Positions 27,210-37,130 of a stretch of DNA of 64,000 nt are shown here, in pieces; position 1 is the stretch's first letter, and the number at the start of each line of letters is the position of its first letter. A model generated the notes under the pieces. The model was not told the DNA's origin, made no database searches, and saw only the letters and a program-made list of their open reading frames with translations. The translations under genes and the position numbers were made by a program. Origin of the DNA: Chitinophaga silvatica (GTDB lineage Bacteria > Bacteroidota > Bacteroidia > Chitinophagales > Chitinophagaceae); assembly GCF_003419895.1 (NCBI RefSeq), contig NZ_QPMM01000001.1:682001-746000 (forward strand), in the 5' to 3' direction.

Positions 27210-29516
27210 TTAAGCCAGACTTTCGGTACTGATATGTTCACGCGCCTGTTGAGCTGCTTTTACCATGTTGATCAGCGCTGCTTTGGTTTCGGGCCATTTA
27301 CGGGTTTTTAACCCACAGTCTGGGTTTACCCATAGGTTACGGGCAGGCAGCAAATCAGCTGCTTTTGCTAACAGTGCAGCCATTTCTTCGGTACCTGGTA
27401 CACGAGGAGAGTGGATATCATAAACACCTGGCCCAATTTCGTTCGGATATTCGAAATGAGCAAAGGCCTGTAATAGTTCCATTTGTGAACGGGATGTTTC
27501 AATGGTGATTACATCAGCATCCATAGCTGCAATATGTTCGATGATATCATTGAATTCGCTGTAGCACATATGGGTATGAATCTGTGTTTTATCTTCTACA
27601 CCGCTGGCGGCGATACGGAATGAACCTACTGCCCAGTTGAGATACTGAGGGCGTTTAGCCTTACGCAGTGGAAGACCCTCGCGAATCGCAGCTTCATCGA
27701 TCTGGATAATACCAATTCCGGCTTTTTCTAAAGCAACTACTTCATCCCTGATTCCCAGTGCTATTTGCTTGGTGGTTTGTTCGCGAGGTTGATCGTCGCG
27801 TACAAAAGACCATTGCAGAATGGTTACCGGGCCTGTCAACATTCCTTTCATTGGTCTGTTGGTTTGGGCGGCAGCAAAAGTGCTCCAGCGTACTGTCATG
27901 TCGGCAGGGCGACTAACATCACCATAGATCACCGGTGGTTTCACACAACGGCTGCCATAGCTTTGTACCCAGCCATTTTTGGTAAACAAAAATCCATCTA
28001 GTTGTTCGCCAAAGTATTCGACCATATCATTACGTTCAAATTCCCCGTGTACGAGTACATCCAGCCCAATTTCTTCCTGCCAGCGAATGGTGTCGATAGT
28101 AGCTTGTTCAATAGCTTTATCGTATTGTTCGGTGGTTAGCTCACCTTTTTTGTATTTAGCCCGTAGCTGACGTATATCATCTGTTTGTGGGAACGATCCG
28201 ATAGTAGTAGTAGGGAAGGCTGGTAATTTGAAGCGTTCGTGATGTAATTGCTGACGAACTGGGAATGCACTCTTGCGGGTAGCATCACCTGGTGTAATAG
28301 CAGCAACACGATCTTTTACTGCCTGCTTATGTACCTTGCCAGATAAACGTCTGCTTTCAATTGCTTTTTTATTTACACTCAATAAAACTGCATTTCCATC
28401 AATAATCTGTTTTAATTCACTGATCTCTGTTAATTTCTGTTTGGCAAATGCCATCCAGTTCATGATTTCGGGATCAAGTGCTGTTTCAAAAGCCAGGTCA
28501 ATTGGACTATGTAGTAAAGAGCAGGATGGTGCAATTATTACGTTGTTGCTACCCAGTTTGGATAATGCCTTGTTGATAAGATTTAAGGACTTTTCGTAAT
28601 CGTTTTTCCATACATTCCGTCCGTCAATCACTCCTACTGAAAGTTGAAGTCCTGTAGGTATCAGGGCAAGTACTTCGTCAAGTTGCTCCGGTGTACGTAC
28701 CAGATCAACATGCAATGCATTAACGGGGAGATTGACCGCGAGTTCAGTATTATCGAGCAAGGCATCAAAGTAAGTAGCAACCAGGATCTTAATTCCACTT
28801 ACCTGTTTGGCGATTTCAGAGTAAGCATATTCAAATGCTTCCTTCTCTTTTTTAGAAAGATCAAGTACAAGACAAGGCTCGTCGAGCTGTATCCATTCAG
28901 CTCCTTGCTGTTTCAGCCGATTGATGATTTCAATGTATAGAGGAACCAGTTTTTTAATCAGGTCTGCACGTTCAAAACCTTTCTCTTTTTCTTTACCCAG
29001 TAAAAGGTAACTTACTGGTCCAACCAGCACTGGTTTGGCTTTGGAGCCAAGCAGCTTTTGCGCGGATTCAAATTCGTTGAATATATTGTTGGTATAGAGA
29101 CGGAACTCCTGATTTGCTTTGAATTCCGGAACGATATAGTGGTAATTGGTATCCAGCCATTTGGTCATTTCCATTGCAGTAATATCGAGACCATCTTTCT
29201 GGTAACCTCTTGCCATCGCAAAGTAAAGATCAATTTCGTTATTAGCTTTTACCTGGGAGAGAACGGGGGAATAACGTTCAGGAATAACCCCCAGTAAGAG
29301 GCTGGTGTCGAGCACCTGATCGTAATAACTGAAATCGTTGCACGGTATCAGATCAATACCAGCGTCTAGTTGCGTTTTCCAGTTTTCCTCTTTAATCTGG
29401 CGGGCTACATCCTTCAATTCCTCAAGAGTTATTTTGCCTGCCCAGTACTGTTCATTTGCTTTTTTTAGCTGTCTTTGGCTACCAATTCGCGGATAGCCCA
29501 GGTTTTGTGTAAGCAT
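27210..29516 (-). CDS. metE: Cobalamin-independent methionine synthase MetE
   Basis: 768 residues from ATG 29516 (MLTQNLGYPRIGSQRQLKKA is the conserved start). It transfers the methyl group of 5-methyltetrahydropteroyl-triglutamate to homocysteine. Both TIM-barrel halves are present. The zinc ligands are visible in the C-terminal half: His and Cys in THMCYSEF, Glu in TIETSRS and Cys in NPDCGLKTRKW; TTTIGSFPQTDDIR opens that half. Full length for the family. A cobalamin riboswitch lies in the leader, so expression should fall when B12 is available and a B12-dependent MetH can work; the dyad at 29863-29907 adds a protein-level control. Confidence 0.97.
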   Translation of the reverse strand: MLTQNLGYPRIGSQRQLKKANEQYWAGKITLEELKDVARQIKEENWKTQLDAGIDLIPCNDFSYYDQVLDTSLLLGVIPERYSPVLSQVKANNEIDLYFAMARGYQKDGLDITAMEMTKWLDTNYHYIVPEFKANQEFRLYTNNIFNEFESAQKLLGSKAKPVLVGPVSYLLLGKEKEKGFERADLIKKLVPLYIEIINRLKQQGAEWIQLDEPCLVLDLSKKEKEAFEYAYSEIAKQVSGIKILVATYFDALLDNTELAVNLPVNALHVDLVRTPEQLDEVLALIPTGLQLSVGVIDGRNVWKNDYEKSLNLINKALSKLGSNNVIIAPSCSLLHSPIDLAFETALDPEIMNWMAFAKQKLTEISELKQIIDGNAVLLSVNKKAIESRRLSGKVHKQAVKDRVAAITPGDATRKSAFPVRQQLHHERFKLPAFPTTTIGSFPQTDDIRQLRAKYKKGELTTEQYDKAIEQATIDTIRWQEEIGLDVLVHGEFERNDMVEYFGEQLDGFLFTKNGWVQSYGSRCVKPPVIYGDVSRPADMTVRWSTFAAAQTNRPMKGMLTGPVTILQWSFVRDDQPREQTTKQIALGIRDEVVALEKAGIGIIQIDEAAIREGLPLRKAKRPQYLNWAVGSFRIAASGVEDKTQIHTHMCYSEFNDIIEHIAAMDADVITIETSRSQMELLQAFAHFEYPNEIGPGVYDIHSPRVPGTEEMAALLAKAADLLPARNLWVNPDCGLKTRKWPETKAALINMVKAAQQAREHISTESLA

Positions 29517-29644
29517 GTTCGTCAATAAGTTTAGTTTAAACAATTAGATGTCTCCACAACTTTTAATGTTCGCAGTAACCAGAGGCACACATCAGTTTTA
29601 TAGTTGTCTGATATGACTTTTGTTTTTATCGCGAAACATTGTTC

Positions 29645-29812
29645 TACCAAAACAGGCAGGTCTCCTGGCTTGTAACATTTTCTCCGTCCTTCCCATCTCA
29701 ACTCAGAGACAGTGGATATAAATTGGAGGAAACTTTAGCGTTACTTACAGTTGCGCGACAGCCCATGATTTGCACATGGTTCCCTATTAATTCCAATGTT
29801 ATTAGAAACCTA
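29645..29812 (-). promoter_or_regulatory. Cobalamin (B12) riboswitch in the metE leader
   Basis: Read on the minus strand it shows, in order, AATAGGGAA near 29788, GCGCAACTGTAA near 29747-29758, CCACTG, GATGGGAAGG and the B12 box AGCCAGGAGACCTGCC (29655-29670). This is the class-defining order of cobalamin riboswitches. Between its 3' end and the metE ATG lie about 130 nt with no clear terminator, so control may act on translation or through a less obvious structure. Confidence 0.95.
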
Positions 29813-29847
29813 TTTTAGTCGATAAGTTTGTAGAACTAAAATCTGGA

Positions 29848-29855
29848 CAAAGCTA
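29848..29855 (-). promoter_or_regulatory. -7 element of the metE promoter
   Basis: CAAAGCTA on the plus strand reads TAGCTTTG on the minus strand, an exact TAnnTTTG match. Transcription would start near 29841, about 30 nt before the first conserved riboswitch element. Confidence 0.65.
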
Positions 29856-29862
29856 CATAGAA

Positions 29863-29907
29863 AGATTATTTATTGGCATAATGCTATTTATTTTGGTATA
29901 ATAATCT
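29863..29907. promoter_or_regulatory. Putative Lrp-family operator between metE and lrp
   Basis: A dyad with 8-bp perfect outer arms AGATTATT and AATAATCT and an inner palindrome GCATAATGC (29876-29884). It sits between the two divergent -7 boxes, so one bound protein could control both directions. The layout is repeated at 23905-23949. Confidence 0.55.
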
Positions 29908-29914
29908 AAATTTG
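29907..29914 (+). promoter_or_regulatory. -7 element of the lrp promoter
   Basis: TAAATTTG, an exact TAnnTTTG match, 65 bp before the lrp ATG and overlapping the last base of the dyad. The overlap would suit autorepression. Confidence 0.5.
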
Positions 29915-29978
29915 TCTCTGAAACAGAAAATTTTACCTGATAAGAGGGTGAATCCTCTCATAAAAAGAATAATATTTC

Positions 29979-30440
29979 ATGATTCAATTAGATGATATTG
30001 ACAAACAACTGCTTAAACTTCTGGGAGAAGACTCAACTATTACTGTAAAGGAATTGGCAGTAAAAGTAAATTTATCTACCTCTCCGGTTTTTGAAAGAAT
30101 TAAGAAGTTAGAAGCCGGAGGCTATATAAAAAAATATATTGCATTGATAGATGCAGAAAAACTTGGTTACGGTTTAATTGTGTTTTGCAACATCAAACTA
30201 AAACAACATGATAAATCTGTAGGTACTCAGTTTGTAACAGATATTATGCGTTTGGAAGAAGTAATTGAGTGCTATAATATTTCCGGGGATTACGATTTTC
30301 TCCTAAAAGTATATGCCAGGGATATGAAACATTACCAGGATTTTGTGTTTAACAAACTAGGGTCTGTACAAAGTATAGGAAGCACCCATAGTACATTTGT
30401 GATGTGTGTGAATAAAGACATCCATAATATTAGTCTTTAA
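29979..30440 (+). CDS. Lrp/AsnC family transcriptional regulator
   Basis: 153 residues. N-terminal winged helix-turn-helix (DDIDKQLLKLLGEDSTITVKELAVKVNLSTSPVFERIKKLE) and a C-terminal RAM/AsnC ligand domain (LIVFCNIKLKQ, VIECYNISGDYDFLLKVYARD). Such proteins sense amino acids and bind AT-rich dyads as octamers. It is divergent from metE, and a dyad sits between them; a second dyad lies in front of the metF-like gene. A methionine-linked regulator is therefore the best inference. Confidence 0.93.
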   Translation: MIQLDDIDKQLLKLLGEDSTITVKELAVKVNLSTSPVFERIKKLEAGGYIKKYIALIDAEKLGYGLIVFCNIKLKQHDKSVGTQFVTDIMRLEEVIECYNISGDYDFLLKVYARDMKHYQDFVFNKLGSVQSIGSTHSTFVMCVNKDIHNISL

Positions 30441-30694
30441 TCTTTATTAGAAGAGGTATAGTTAGTAAAATCCTTTTTAGGAGGAGTAGGATAGAATGGG
30501 AAAAAAATTGCTTCACTAAATACATAGTTTAAATATATAAATATGTATATTATTTAAATATAGCGCATACGATGCTGAAATCTACTGCCTAAATTTCTTA
30601 TTAAAATTTTTAAAAAAATAAGCTCCATTTTTATTAGTTTGTATCCCACCAAAATCAATAGAAATTTTACATTAATCGTTTGATCTCTTCACCA

Positions 30695-31858
30695 ATGAAT
30701 ACAACAACAGCAATGCCAGTGGATTCGGGAGCAACCCCAGTGGCATCCAATCGTGACAATGAAAAAAAAGCCCGGTTATACTCATTAGACGCCCTTCGGG
30801 GATTTGATATGTTCTGGATTATGGGCGGTGGCTCTATTTTCCATGCCATATCAAAAGTAAGTGGGTCGCCTTTCTGGGAAGCAATAGATACGCAACTAGA
30901 ACATCCTGCTTGGAATGGGTTCCATTTTTATGACCTTATTTTCCCTCTTTTCCTGTTTATGGCCGGTGTCTCAACACCTTATTCAGTAGGACGGGAACTG
31001 GAAAAAGGTAAAAGCAGGAACCAGCTTTTATTACGTGTAATCAAGAGAGGACTATTACTTGTATTGCTGGGGATCATTTATAATAATGGCCTGCAACTGC
31101 AGCCTGTATCACAGATCCGCTTTTGCAGCGTTTTGGGCAGGATTGGTTTGGCCTATATGTTCGCCAATATCATTTATTTATACACGAAAGGGCGGGCGCA
31201 AATGATTTGGTTTGCCGGTATCCTGGTCGTTTATTGGTTGCTGTTGAAGTTTACGGCAGCACCTGGGTTTGCACCTGGTGATCTTACCATGGAAGGAAAT
31301 TTCGCATCATATATTGATCGTTGTATTGTTCCCGGTAAATTATATCTTGGTATCCATGATCCGGAAGGATTTACATCCACCTTCCCTGCAATCAGTACTG
31401 CCTTGTTAGGAATTATTACAGGCAATTTATTGCGTAATAGTCCAATGCTTCCAGTAAGGAAAGTAGGGCTTATGGCTATCATTGGAGTAATGTTTATAAT
31501 ACTCGCACAACTGTGGAACTTCGATTTTCCTATCAATAAAAATCTCTGGACCAGCTCATTTGTACTGCAGGTAGGAGGTATCAGCCTATTGCTCCTTGCA
31601 CTTTTCTACTATGTGATCGATATCGCAGGATATCAGAAATGGGCATTCTTCTTCCGGGTTATAGGCATGAACTCCATTCTTATCTACATTTCCGGCCACT
31701 TTATTGACTGGCATTATACTAATGACTCAATATTTAAATGGCTTGGACAATTAATAGGAGACCCTATAAATGCGATAGCTCTCAGTATCACGTTGGTATT
31801 TGTAAAGTGGTTATTCTTATATTTTATGTATAAGAAAAAGGCTTTTCTGAAGGTATAA
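30695..31858 (+). CDS. DUF5009 / heparan-alpha-glucosaminide N-acetyltransferase-like membrane protein
   Basis: 387 residues from ATG 30695 (a TTG at 30680 is in frame). The start RLYSLDALRGFDMFWIMGGG and the FHFYDLIFPLFLFMAGVSTPYSVGRE loop are typical of the YeiB/HGSNAT-like acyltransferase-fold family called DUF5009. About ten hydrophobic helices follow. Family relatives transfer acetyl groups across membranes to amino sugars, but no catalytic proof is available here. It stands alone and ends before a strong terminator. Confidence 0.85.
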   Translation: MNTTTAMPVDSGATPVASNRDNEKKARLYSLDALRGFDMFWIMGGGSIFHAISKVSGSPFWEAIDTQLEHPAWNGFHFYDLIFPLFLFMAGVSTPYSVGRELEKGKSRNQLLLRVIKRGLLLVLLGIIYNNGLQLQPVSQIRFCSVLGRIGLAYMFANIIYLYTKGRAQMIWFAGILVVYWLLLKFTAAPGFAPGDLTMEGNFASYIDRCIVPGKLYLGIHDPEGFTSTFPAISTALLGIITGNLLRNSPMLPVRKVGLMAIIGVMFIILAQLWNFDFPINKNLWTSSFVLQVGGISLLLLALFYYVIDIAGYQKWAFFFRVIGMNSILIYISGHFIDWHYTNDSIFKWLGQLIGDPINAIALSITLVFVKWLFLYFMYKKKAFLKV

Positions 31859-31904
31859 CTAAGCTCAAATAGCTAACCAGATAAGTTGATTTGGGGTAAT
31901 GCCA

Positions 31905-31950
31905 CTAAAACAGAACAGGGCAGCACTTCTGCTGCCCTGTTCTGTTTTAG
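31905..31950 (+). terminator. Strong hairpin terminator
   Basis: A perfect 21-bp stem (31905-31925 with 31930-31950) with a CTTC tetraloop, 46 bp after the DUF5009 stop. The A-rich outer left arm and T-rich outer right arm (TCTGTTTTAG) give a U-run in the stem. It isolates the downstream helicase gene. Confidence 0.9.
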
Positions 31951-32110
31951 CGTTTAAGGATAAACGTTTGTTGAGGTGTTATGGTAAGATTTTGATTAAA
32001 ATTCAGTAATTTATATTAATTGAGAATAATATTTCTGCTGTAGTGTAAAATTTGAATTATTGATATTCAATTAGTTGTGTATTTGAATGATGCTTACAAA
32101 CTATTGAAAA

Positions 32111-35100
32111 ATGAATTCTATTGCATTTGTTGATACCGAAATTACGGAGAAAGGGAGGATTCGAGACATCGGAAGTGTTAAAGATGATGGAAGCTCTTTT
32201 CATAAATCATCCACCTTCGAATTTGTTCAGTTTCTCAACGGAACCCAATTCATCTGTGGGCATAATATCTTCAACCACGATATAAAGTATATTGGTAAGG
32301 AACTAAATAAAGCTGGAATAAATTCAGCTAATATCATTGATACTTTATTTCTGTCGCCTCTTCTTTTTGCTACAAAACCCTATCATGCGCTATTAAAGGA
32401 TGATAAACTTCAATCGGATGAAGCCAATAATCCATTGAACGATTCAATTAAGGCGAAGGATTTATTCTATGATGAAGTTGCTGCTTTCAAAACACTGGAT
32501 AAAACGCTTCAACAAATCTTTTATTTACTCTTAAATGAAAAAAAAGAGTTTAATGCCTTCTTTCGTTTTATTGATTACGTTAGTACCAGTATTGAAACAG
32601 AGGAGTTAATTAAAATTTACTTTAAAGATGACATATGTCAGCAAGTTGACCTGCCAGCAATCATTTCAGAGCATCCGGTAGAACTGGCATATTGTTTATC
32701 GCTCATTAATTCCTTCATTCAACATAATAAAATACATTCTATCACACCACGCTGGGTGTTGAAAAATTATCCGGAAGTTGAAAGGATCATGTTTCGGATG
32801 AGAAATAAACCCTGCTTAAGTGGTTGTGTTTACTGCAATAGTGCATTGGATATTCATCGGGGATTAAAGCGTTATTTTGGATTTACTTCTTTCAGAACTT
32901 ATGGATCTGAACCACTACAGAAAAAAGCAGTCCAGGCAGCTGTTGATAATAAATCAATCCTGGCAGTGTTTCCAACAGGTGGGGGAAAGTCGATTACCTT
33001 CCAGGTTCCGGCTTTAATGAGTGGTGAAAATTCAAAAGGATTGACAGTGGTAATCTCTCCGCTTCAATCATTAATGAAAGACCAGGTAGACAATCTTGAA
33101 AAAAATGGTATTACTGAAGCAGTCACCATAAATGGATTGTTAGATCCAATTGAGAGAGCCAAATCATTTGAAAGATTAGAAGACGGATCGGCATCTATTT
33201 TATATATCTCGCCAGAAGCGTTGCGCTCAAAAACTATCGAACGATTAATCCTCGGAAGAAAAATTGCACGTTTTGTAATTGATGAAGCACACTGCTTTTC
33301 CTCCTGGGGGCAGGATTTTAGAGTAGATTATCTATACATTGGAGACTTTATTAAATCGATCCAGGAAAAGAAAAACCTGGAAGATAATATTCCTGTATCG
33401 TGCTTTACAGCAACTGCAAAACAAAAAGTGATTGAAGACATACGGAACTATTTCAATGAAAAATTATCATTAAAACTCGAACTATTTGCTTCTAAATCAT
33501 CACGTACTAATCTTCGATATAAGGTTTTTGAAAAGGAAAATGAAGAAGACAAATTTCAGGAAGTAAGAGATTTATTAGAGGAAAAGAATTGTCCGACCAT
33601 CATCTATGTTTCAAGAACCAAAAAAGCATATGCCCTCGCAAAGCGGTTAACTGAAAGCGGATTTAATGCAAGACCCTATCATGGAAAAATGGATGTGAAA
33701 GAAAAAACGGCAAACCAAAATGCATTCATTGCCGGAGAAATTCCTATTATGGTGGCTACTTCCGCTTTTGGTATGGGGGTAGATAAAAAAGATGTTGGGA
33801 TGGTGATTCATTATGAAATTTCAGATTCACTCGAAAACTATATTCAGGAGGCAGGAAGGGCAGGGCGAGACGAGAATATGATAGCTGATTGTTTTGTATT
33901 ATTTAATGAAGAGGATCTTAGTAAACATTTCATCCTGCTGAATCAAACTAAACTCTCTATCAAGGAAATTCAACAGGTATGGAAAGCTATCAAGGAAATT
34001 ACGAGATATAGATCAACAGTTTCGAATTCAGCATTGGAAATCGCCAGGAAGGCAGGGTGGGATGATAATGTAATGGAAATTGAAACCAGAGTAATAACTG
34101 CAATTGCGGCGTTGGAAGATTCGGGATATTTAAAACGAGGGCAAAACATGCCCAGAGTTTTTGCAAACAGTATTCTTGCAAGAAATGCAGAGGAAGCCAT
34201 TGATAAGATTAATGCCTCACCAAGGTTTGATGAAAAGCAAAAGGAGAAAGGAGCCAGGATTATTAAAAAACTTTTCTCAAGCAAAAGCAGAAAGCAATCA
34301 GATGATGAAATTGCAGAATCAAGGATCGATTACATTAGTGATCATCTGGGCATTGTTAAGGAGGAAGTAATAAATATTGTAAACCTCCTGCGCGAAGAAA
34401 AAATCCTTGCTGATGCAAAAGATCTGACTGCCTTTTTGAAAAGAAACGAAAACAAAAATCGTTCTCTTAATATCGTTGAAACCTTCAGCAGGATTGAAAA
34501 ATATTTACTTTCTGTATTTGAAGAACAAGAAAAAATGTTTCACATCAAAGAACTAAATGAAGACGCTGAAGCTAAAGGATGTGAAGATGTCGATATTAAG
34601 AAAATTAAAACAATCATCAACTACTGGGCAATTAAAAATTGGATTAAGAGACAAAATTTAGAACACTCTAAAAATCATCTCGCAGTTATCTGTCTGCATC
34701 CCAAAGAAATACTGGAAGATAAACTGGAGAAGCGACATGAATTAGCAAGGTTTATAGTGGAGCTGCTTTTCAGTAAAAGTAATTCGGCAAATGATTCCTC
34801 TAAGGATGAAGTTCTGATTGAATTTTCAGTAAATGAATTAAAAGAAGCATATGAACAAAACTACCTTATCAAACACGATATAAGTATTAATGATATTGAA
34901 GATGCTCTATTTTATCTGTCGAGAATCGAGGCGATTAAAATTGAAGGGGGATTTCTGGTTACCTATAATCGATTAACGATAGAGCGATTAGAGCAGGATA
35001 ATAAAAAGCGTTATAAGGTGGAGGACTATCAAAAGCTAAATCAGTTTTATGATAACAAGGTACAACAGATTCATATTGTTGGAGAGTATGCAAAAAAGAT

Positions 35101-36934
35101 GATTAATGATTACCGTGATGCTTTGCGGTTTGCAGAAGATTATTTCCAACTAAATTATACTTCCTTTCTAAATAAATACTTTAAAGGTTCCAGACAACAT
35201 GAGATCAAACAAAATCTGACTCCTGCTAAATTCAAACAACTATTCGGAGAGCTTTCTCCATCTCAGCTAAAAATAATCAAAGACAATGAATCAAAATACA
35301 TTGTTGTAGCAGCCGGACCAGGAAGTGGCAAAACAAGAGTTCTGGTTCATAAGCTTGCTTCACTACTACTAATGGAAGATGTAAAACATGAGCAACTGCT
35401 AATGATTACATTTTCAAGAGCGGCTGCCACCGAATTCAAGAAACGCCTGTTGAAGCTTATTGGTAACGCTGCCAACTATATCGATATAAAAACTTTCCAC
35501 TCTTATTGTTTCGATTTACTAGGGAAAGTTGGAAGCCTGGATAAATCAGATTCAATACTAAAAACGACAATAGATAAGATTGAGAATAGAGAGGTAGAAG
35601 CAAATCGGGTTACCAAAACTGTACTAGTTATTGATGAAGCGCAGGATATGGATGAAGATGAGTTTAATCTGATAAAGGCATTAATGGATTATAATGAAGA
35701 AATGAGAGTGATTGCAGTAGGAGATGATGATCAGAATATCTATGAATTCAGAGGTGCAAACTCAAAATATCTTGAAGAGTTTATTCTGGTAAATAAAGCT
35801 ACTAAACATGAGTTGGTAGAGAACTACAGAAGTAAGAGCAACCTGGTTAATTTTACTAATCAGTTTGTGACGAGTATTAGTAACCGCCTGAAAGATACTC
35901 CAATTATTCCTTATCAAACTGATAACGGGGTCATCAGACTTGTGCACCATCAAAGCAGGAGCCTTATTGTACCGCTGGTGAATGATATAATCTCAACAGA
36001 TCTGATCGGCACTACCTGTGTGCTCACAAAAACTAATACTGAAGCGCTTCATATTACAGGTTTATTATTAAAAAACGGTATACAGGCAAAACTGATTCAG
36101 ACAAACGATGGGTTTAGTATCTATAATATGCTTGAAGTTAGGTATTTTATAAATCTGTTGAATGGAGGAGATGATATGTACGTAATTAATGATGAAGTTT
36201 GGAATAAAGCAAAACGAGAACTGATTAACCATTTCCACACCAGCACCAATTTAGAAATTTGCATTAACCTGATCAAAGATTTTGAAGCTACCAATACCAG
36301 GAAGAAATATATATCTGACTTTGAAGTTTTTGCCAGGGAATCTAAGCTGGAAGACTTTTTTAACGAAAATGGAGAAACCATTTTTGTTTCAACTATCCAT
36401 AAGGCCAAAGGAAAAGAGTTTGACAATGTATTTTTAATGCTTGAAAACTTCAGCGCTACTACTGATGAAGAAAGGCGACTGCTATATGTAGCTATGACCA
36501 GGGCAAAACAGAATCTGGTAGTGCATTCAAATGTCAGTCACTTTGATGGGTTGTCTGCAAACTACCTGCAACGGAGTGAAGATCACAGCATATATCTTCC
36601 GCCCAAAGATATTGCTATGCATTTAGGACACAAGGATGTTTGGCTAGACTATTTCACTTACAGACAGCAGCCCATATCGGAACTTATCAGTGGAGATACA
36701 TTGATTGTAAATGGAAACGAATGTTTTAATGCAGAGGGGCAATCAGTTCTGAAATTTTCAATGTCGTTTATTGACAAAATTGACTCTATGAAACGAAGTA
36801 ATTATATCTTGAAAAGTGCCAAAGTAAACTTTATCGTCCATTGGCATCAAGAGGAATTAGGTGAAGAGATAAAAATTATTCTTCCGGAGCTTTTATTTGA
36901 AAAGAAAGGGGTAAATATTTCTTTCAGAAGGTAG
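32111..36934 (+). CDS. Exonuclease-RecQ-UvrD triple-fusion helicase
   Basis: 1607 residues. Residues 1-120 look like a DnaQ/RNase T-type DEDD exonuclease: DTE at 8-10, GHNIFNHD (50-57), and a last block NNPLNDS where Asp111 would be catalytic but the usual His seems replaced by Asn. C235, C239 and C242 may form a zinc knuckle. A RecQ-type SF2 helicase follows: FPTGGGKSITFQ (287-298), VIDEAHCFSSWGQDFR, CFTATA, SAFGMGVDKKDVGMVIHYE and QEAGRAGRDE. The C-terminal third is an SF1 UvrD/PcrA helicase: VVAAGPGSGKTRVLVHKLA, VIDEAQDMDEDEF, GDDDQNIYEFRGA, VENYRSKSNLV, VSTIHKAKGKEFDNVF and LYVAMTRAK. Both motors look intact. It has no operon partner, with 252 bp before and 196 bp after. DNA repair or anti-phage roles are both possible. 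Confidence 0.9.
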   Translation: MNSIAFVDTEITEKGRIRDIGSVKDDGSSFHKSSTFEFVQFLNGTQFICGHNIFNHDIKYIGKELNKAGINSANIIDTLFLSPLLFATKPYHALLKDDKLQSDEANNPLNDSIKAKDLFYDEVAAFKTLDKTLQQIFYLLLNEKKEFNAFFRFIDYVSTSIETEELIKIYFKDDICQQVDLPAIISEHPVELAYCLSLINSFIQHNKIHSITPRWVLKNYPEVERIMFRMRNKPCLSGCVYCNSALDIHRGLKRYFGFTSFRTYGSEPLQKKAVQAAVDNKSILAVFPTGGGKSITFQVPALMSGENSKGLTVVISPLQSLMKDQVDNLEKNGITEAVTINGLLDPIERAKSFERLEDGSASILYISPEALRSKTIERLILGRKIARFVIDEAHCFSSWGQDFRVDYLYIGDFIKSIQEKKNLEDNIPVSCFTATAKQKVIEDIRNYFNEKLSLKLELFASKSSRTNLRYKVFEKENEEDKFQEVRDLLEEKNCPTIIYVSRTKKAYALAKRLTESGFNARPYHGKMDVKEKTANQNAFIAGEIPIMVATSAFGMGVDKKDVGMVIHYEISDSLENYIQEAGRAGRDENMIADCFVLFNEEDLSKHFILLNQTKLSIKEIQQVWKAIKEITRYRSTVSNSALEIARKAGWDDNVMEIETRVITAIAALEDSGYLKRGQNMPRVFANSILARNAEEAIDKINASPRFDEKQKEKGARIIKKLFSSKSRKQSDDEIAESRIDYISDHLGIVKEEVINIVNLLREEKILADAKDLTAFLKRNENKNRSLNIVETFSRIEKYLLSVFEEQEKMFHIKELNEDAEAKGCEDVDIKKIKTIINYWAIKNWIKRQNLEHSKNHLAVICLHPKEILEDKLEKRHELARFIVELLFSKSNSANDSSKDEVLIEFSVNELKEAYEQNYLIKHDISINDIEDALFYLSRIEAIKIEGGFLVTYNRLTIERLEQDNKKRYKVEDYQKLNQFYDNKVQQIHIVGEYAKKMINDYRDALRFAEDYFQLNYTSFLNKYFKGSRQHEIKQNLTPAKFKQLFGELSPSQLKIIKDNESKYIVVAAGPGSGKTRVLVHKLASLLLMEDVKHEQLLMITFSRAAATEFKKRLLKLIGNAANYIDIKTFHSYCFDLLGKVGSLDKSDSILKTTIDKIENREVEANRVTKTVLVIDEAQDMDEDEFNLIKALMDYNEEMRVIAVGDDDQNIYEFRGANSKYLEEFILVNKATKHELVENYRSKSNLVNFTNQFVTSISNRLKDTPIIPYQTDNGVIRLVHHQSRSLIVPLVNDIISTDLIGTTCVLTKTNTEALHITGLLLKNGIQAKLIQTNDGFSIYNMLEVRYFINLLNGGDDMYVINDEVWNKAKRELINHFHTSTNLEICINLIKDFEATNTRKKYISDFEVFARESKLEDFFNENGETIFVSTIHKAKGKEFDNVFLMLENFSATTDEERRLLYVAMTRAKQNLVVHSNVSHFDGLSANYLQRSEDHSIYLPPKDIAMHLGHKDVWLDYFTYRQQPISELISGDTLIVNGNECFNAEGQSVLKFSMSFIDKIDSMKRSNYILKSAKVNFIVHWHQEELGEEIKIILPELLFEKKGVNISFRR

Positions 36935-37130
36935 ATGCATATTAATGCTGTTGTAGTACTACCGAATGCATTTATCAGTTAGTTTCTTTATATTGTATCT
37001 TCAACTAATACATTCACAATCTACCTTGATTGGAAATCGTATAATTTTTTTATGCTTATATAGTAGGATATAAATTAATATAGTGATGAAATAGAAGGTC
37101 TTCTTAATAATTTGCCATTAATCCCATATT

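Larger units (their letters stand above)
29517..29978. other. Divergent control region metE / lrp
   Basis: 462 bp that hold the metE leader with its riboswitch, the metE -7 box, a 45-bp dyad and the lrp -7 box. About 150 bp of it is repeated in front of the metF-like gene. Confidence 0.85.
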
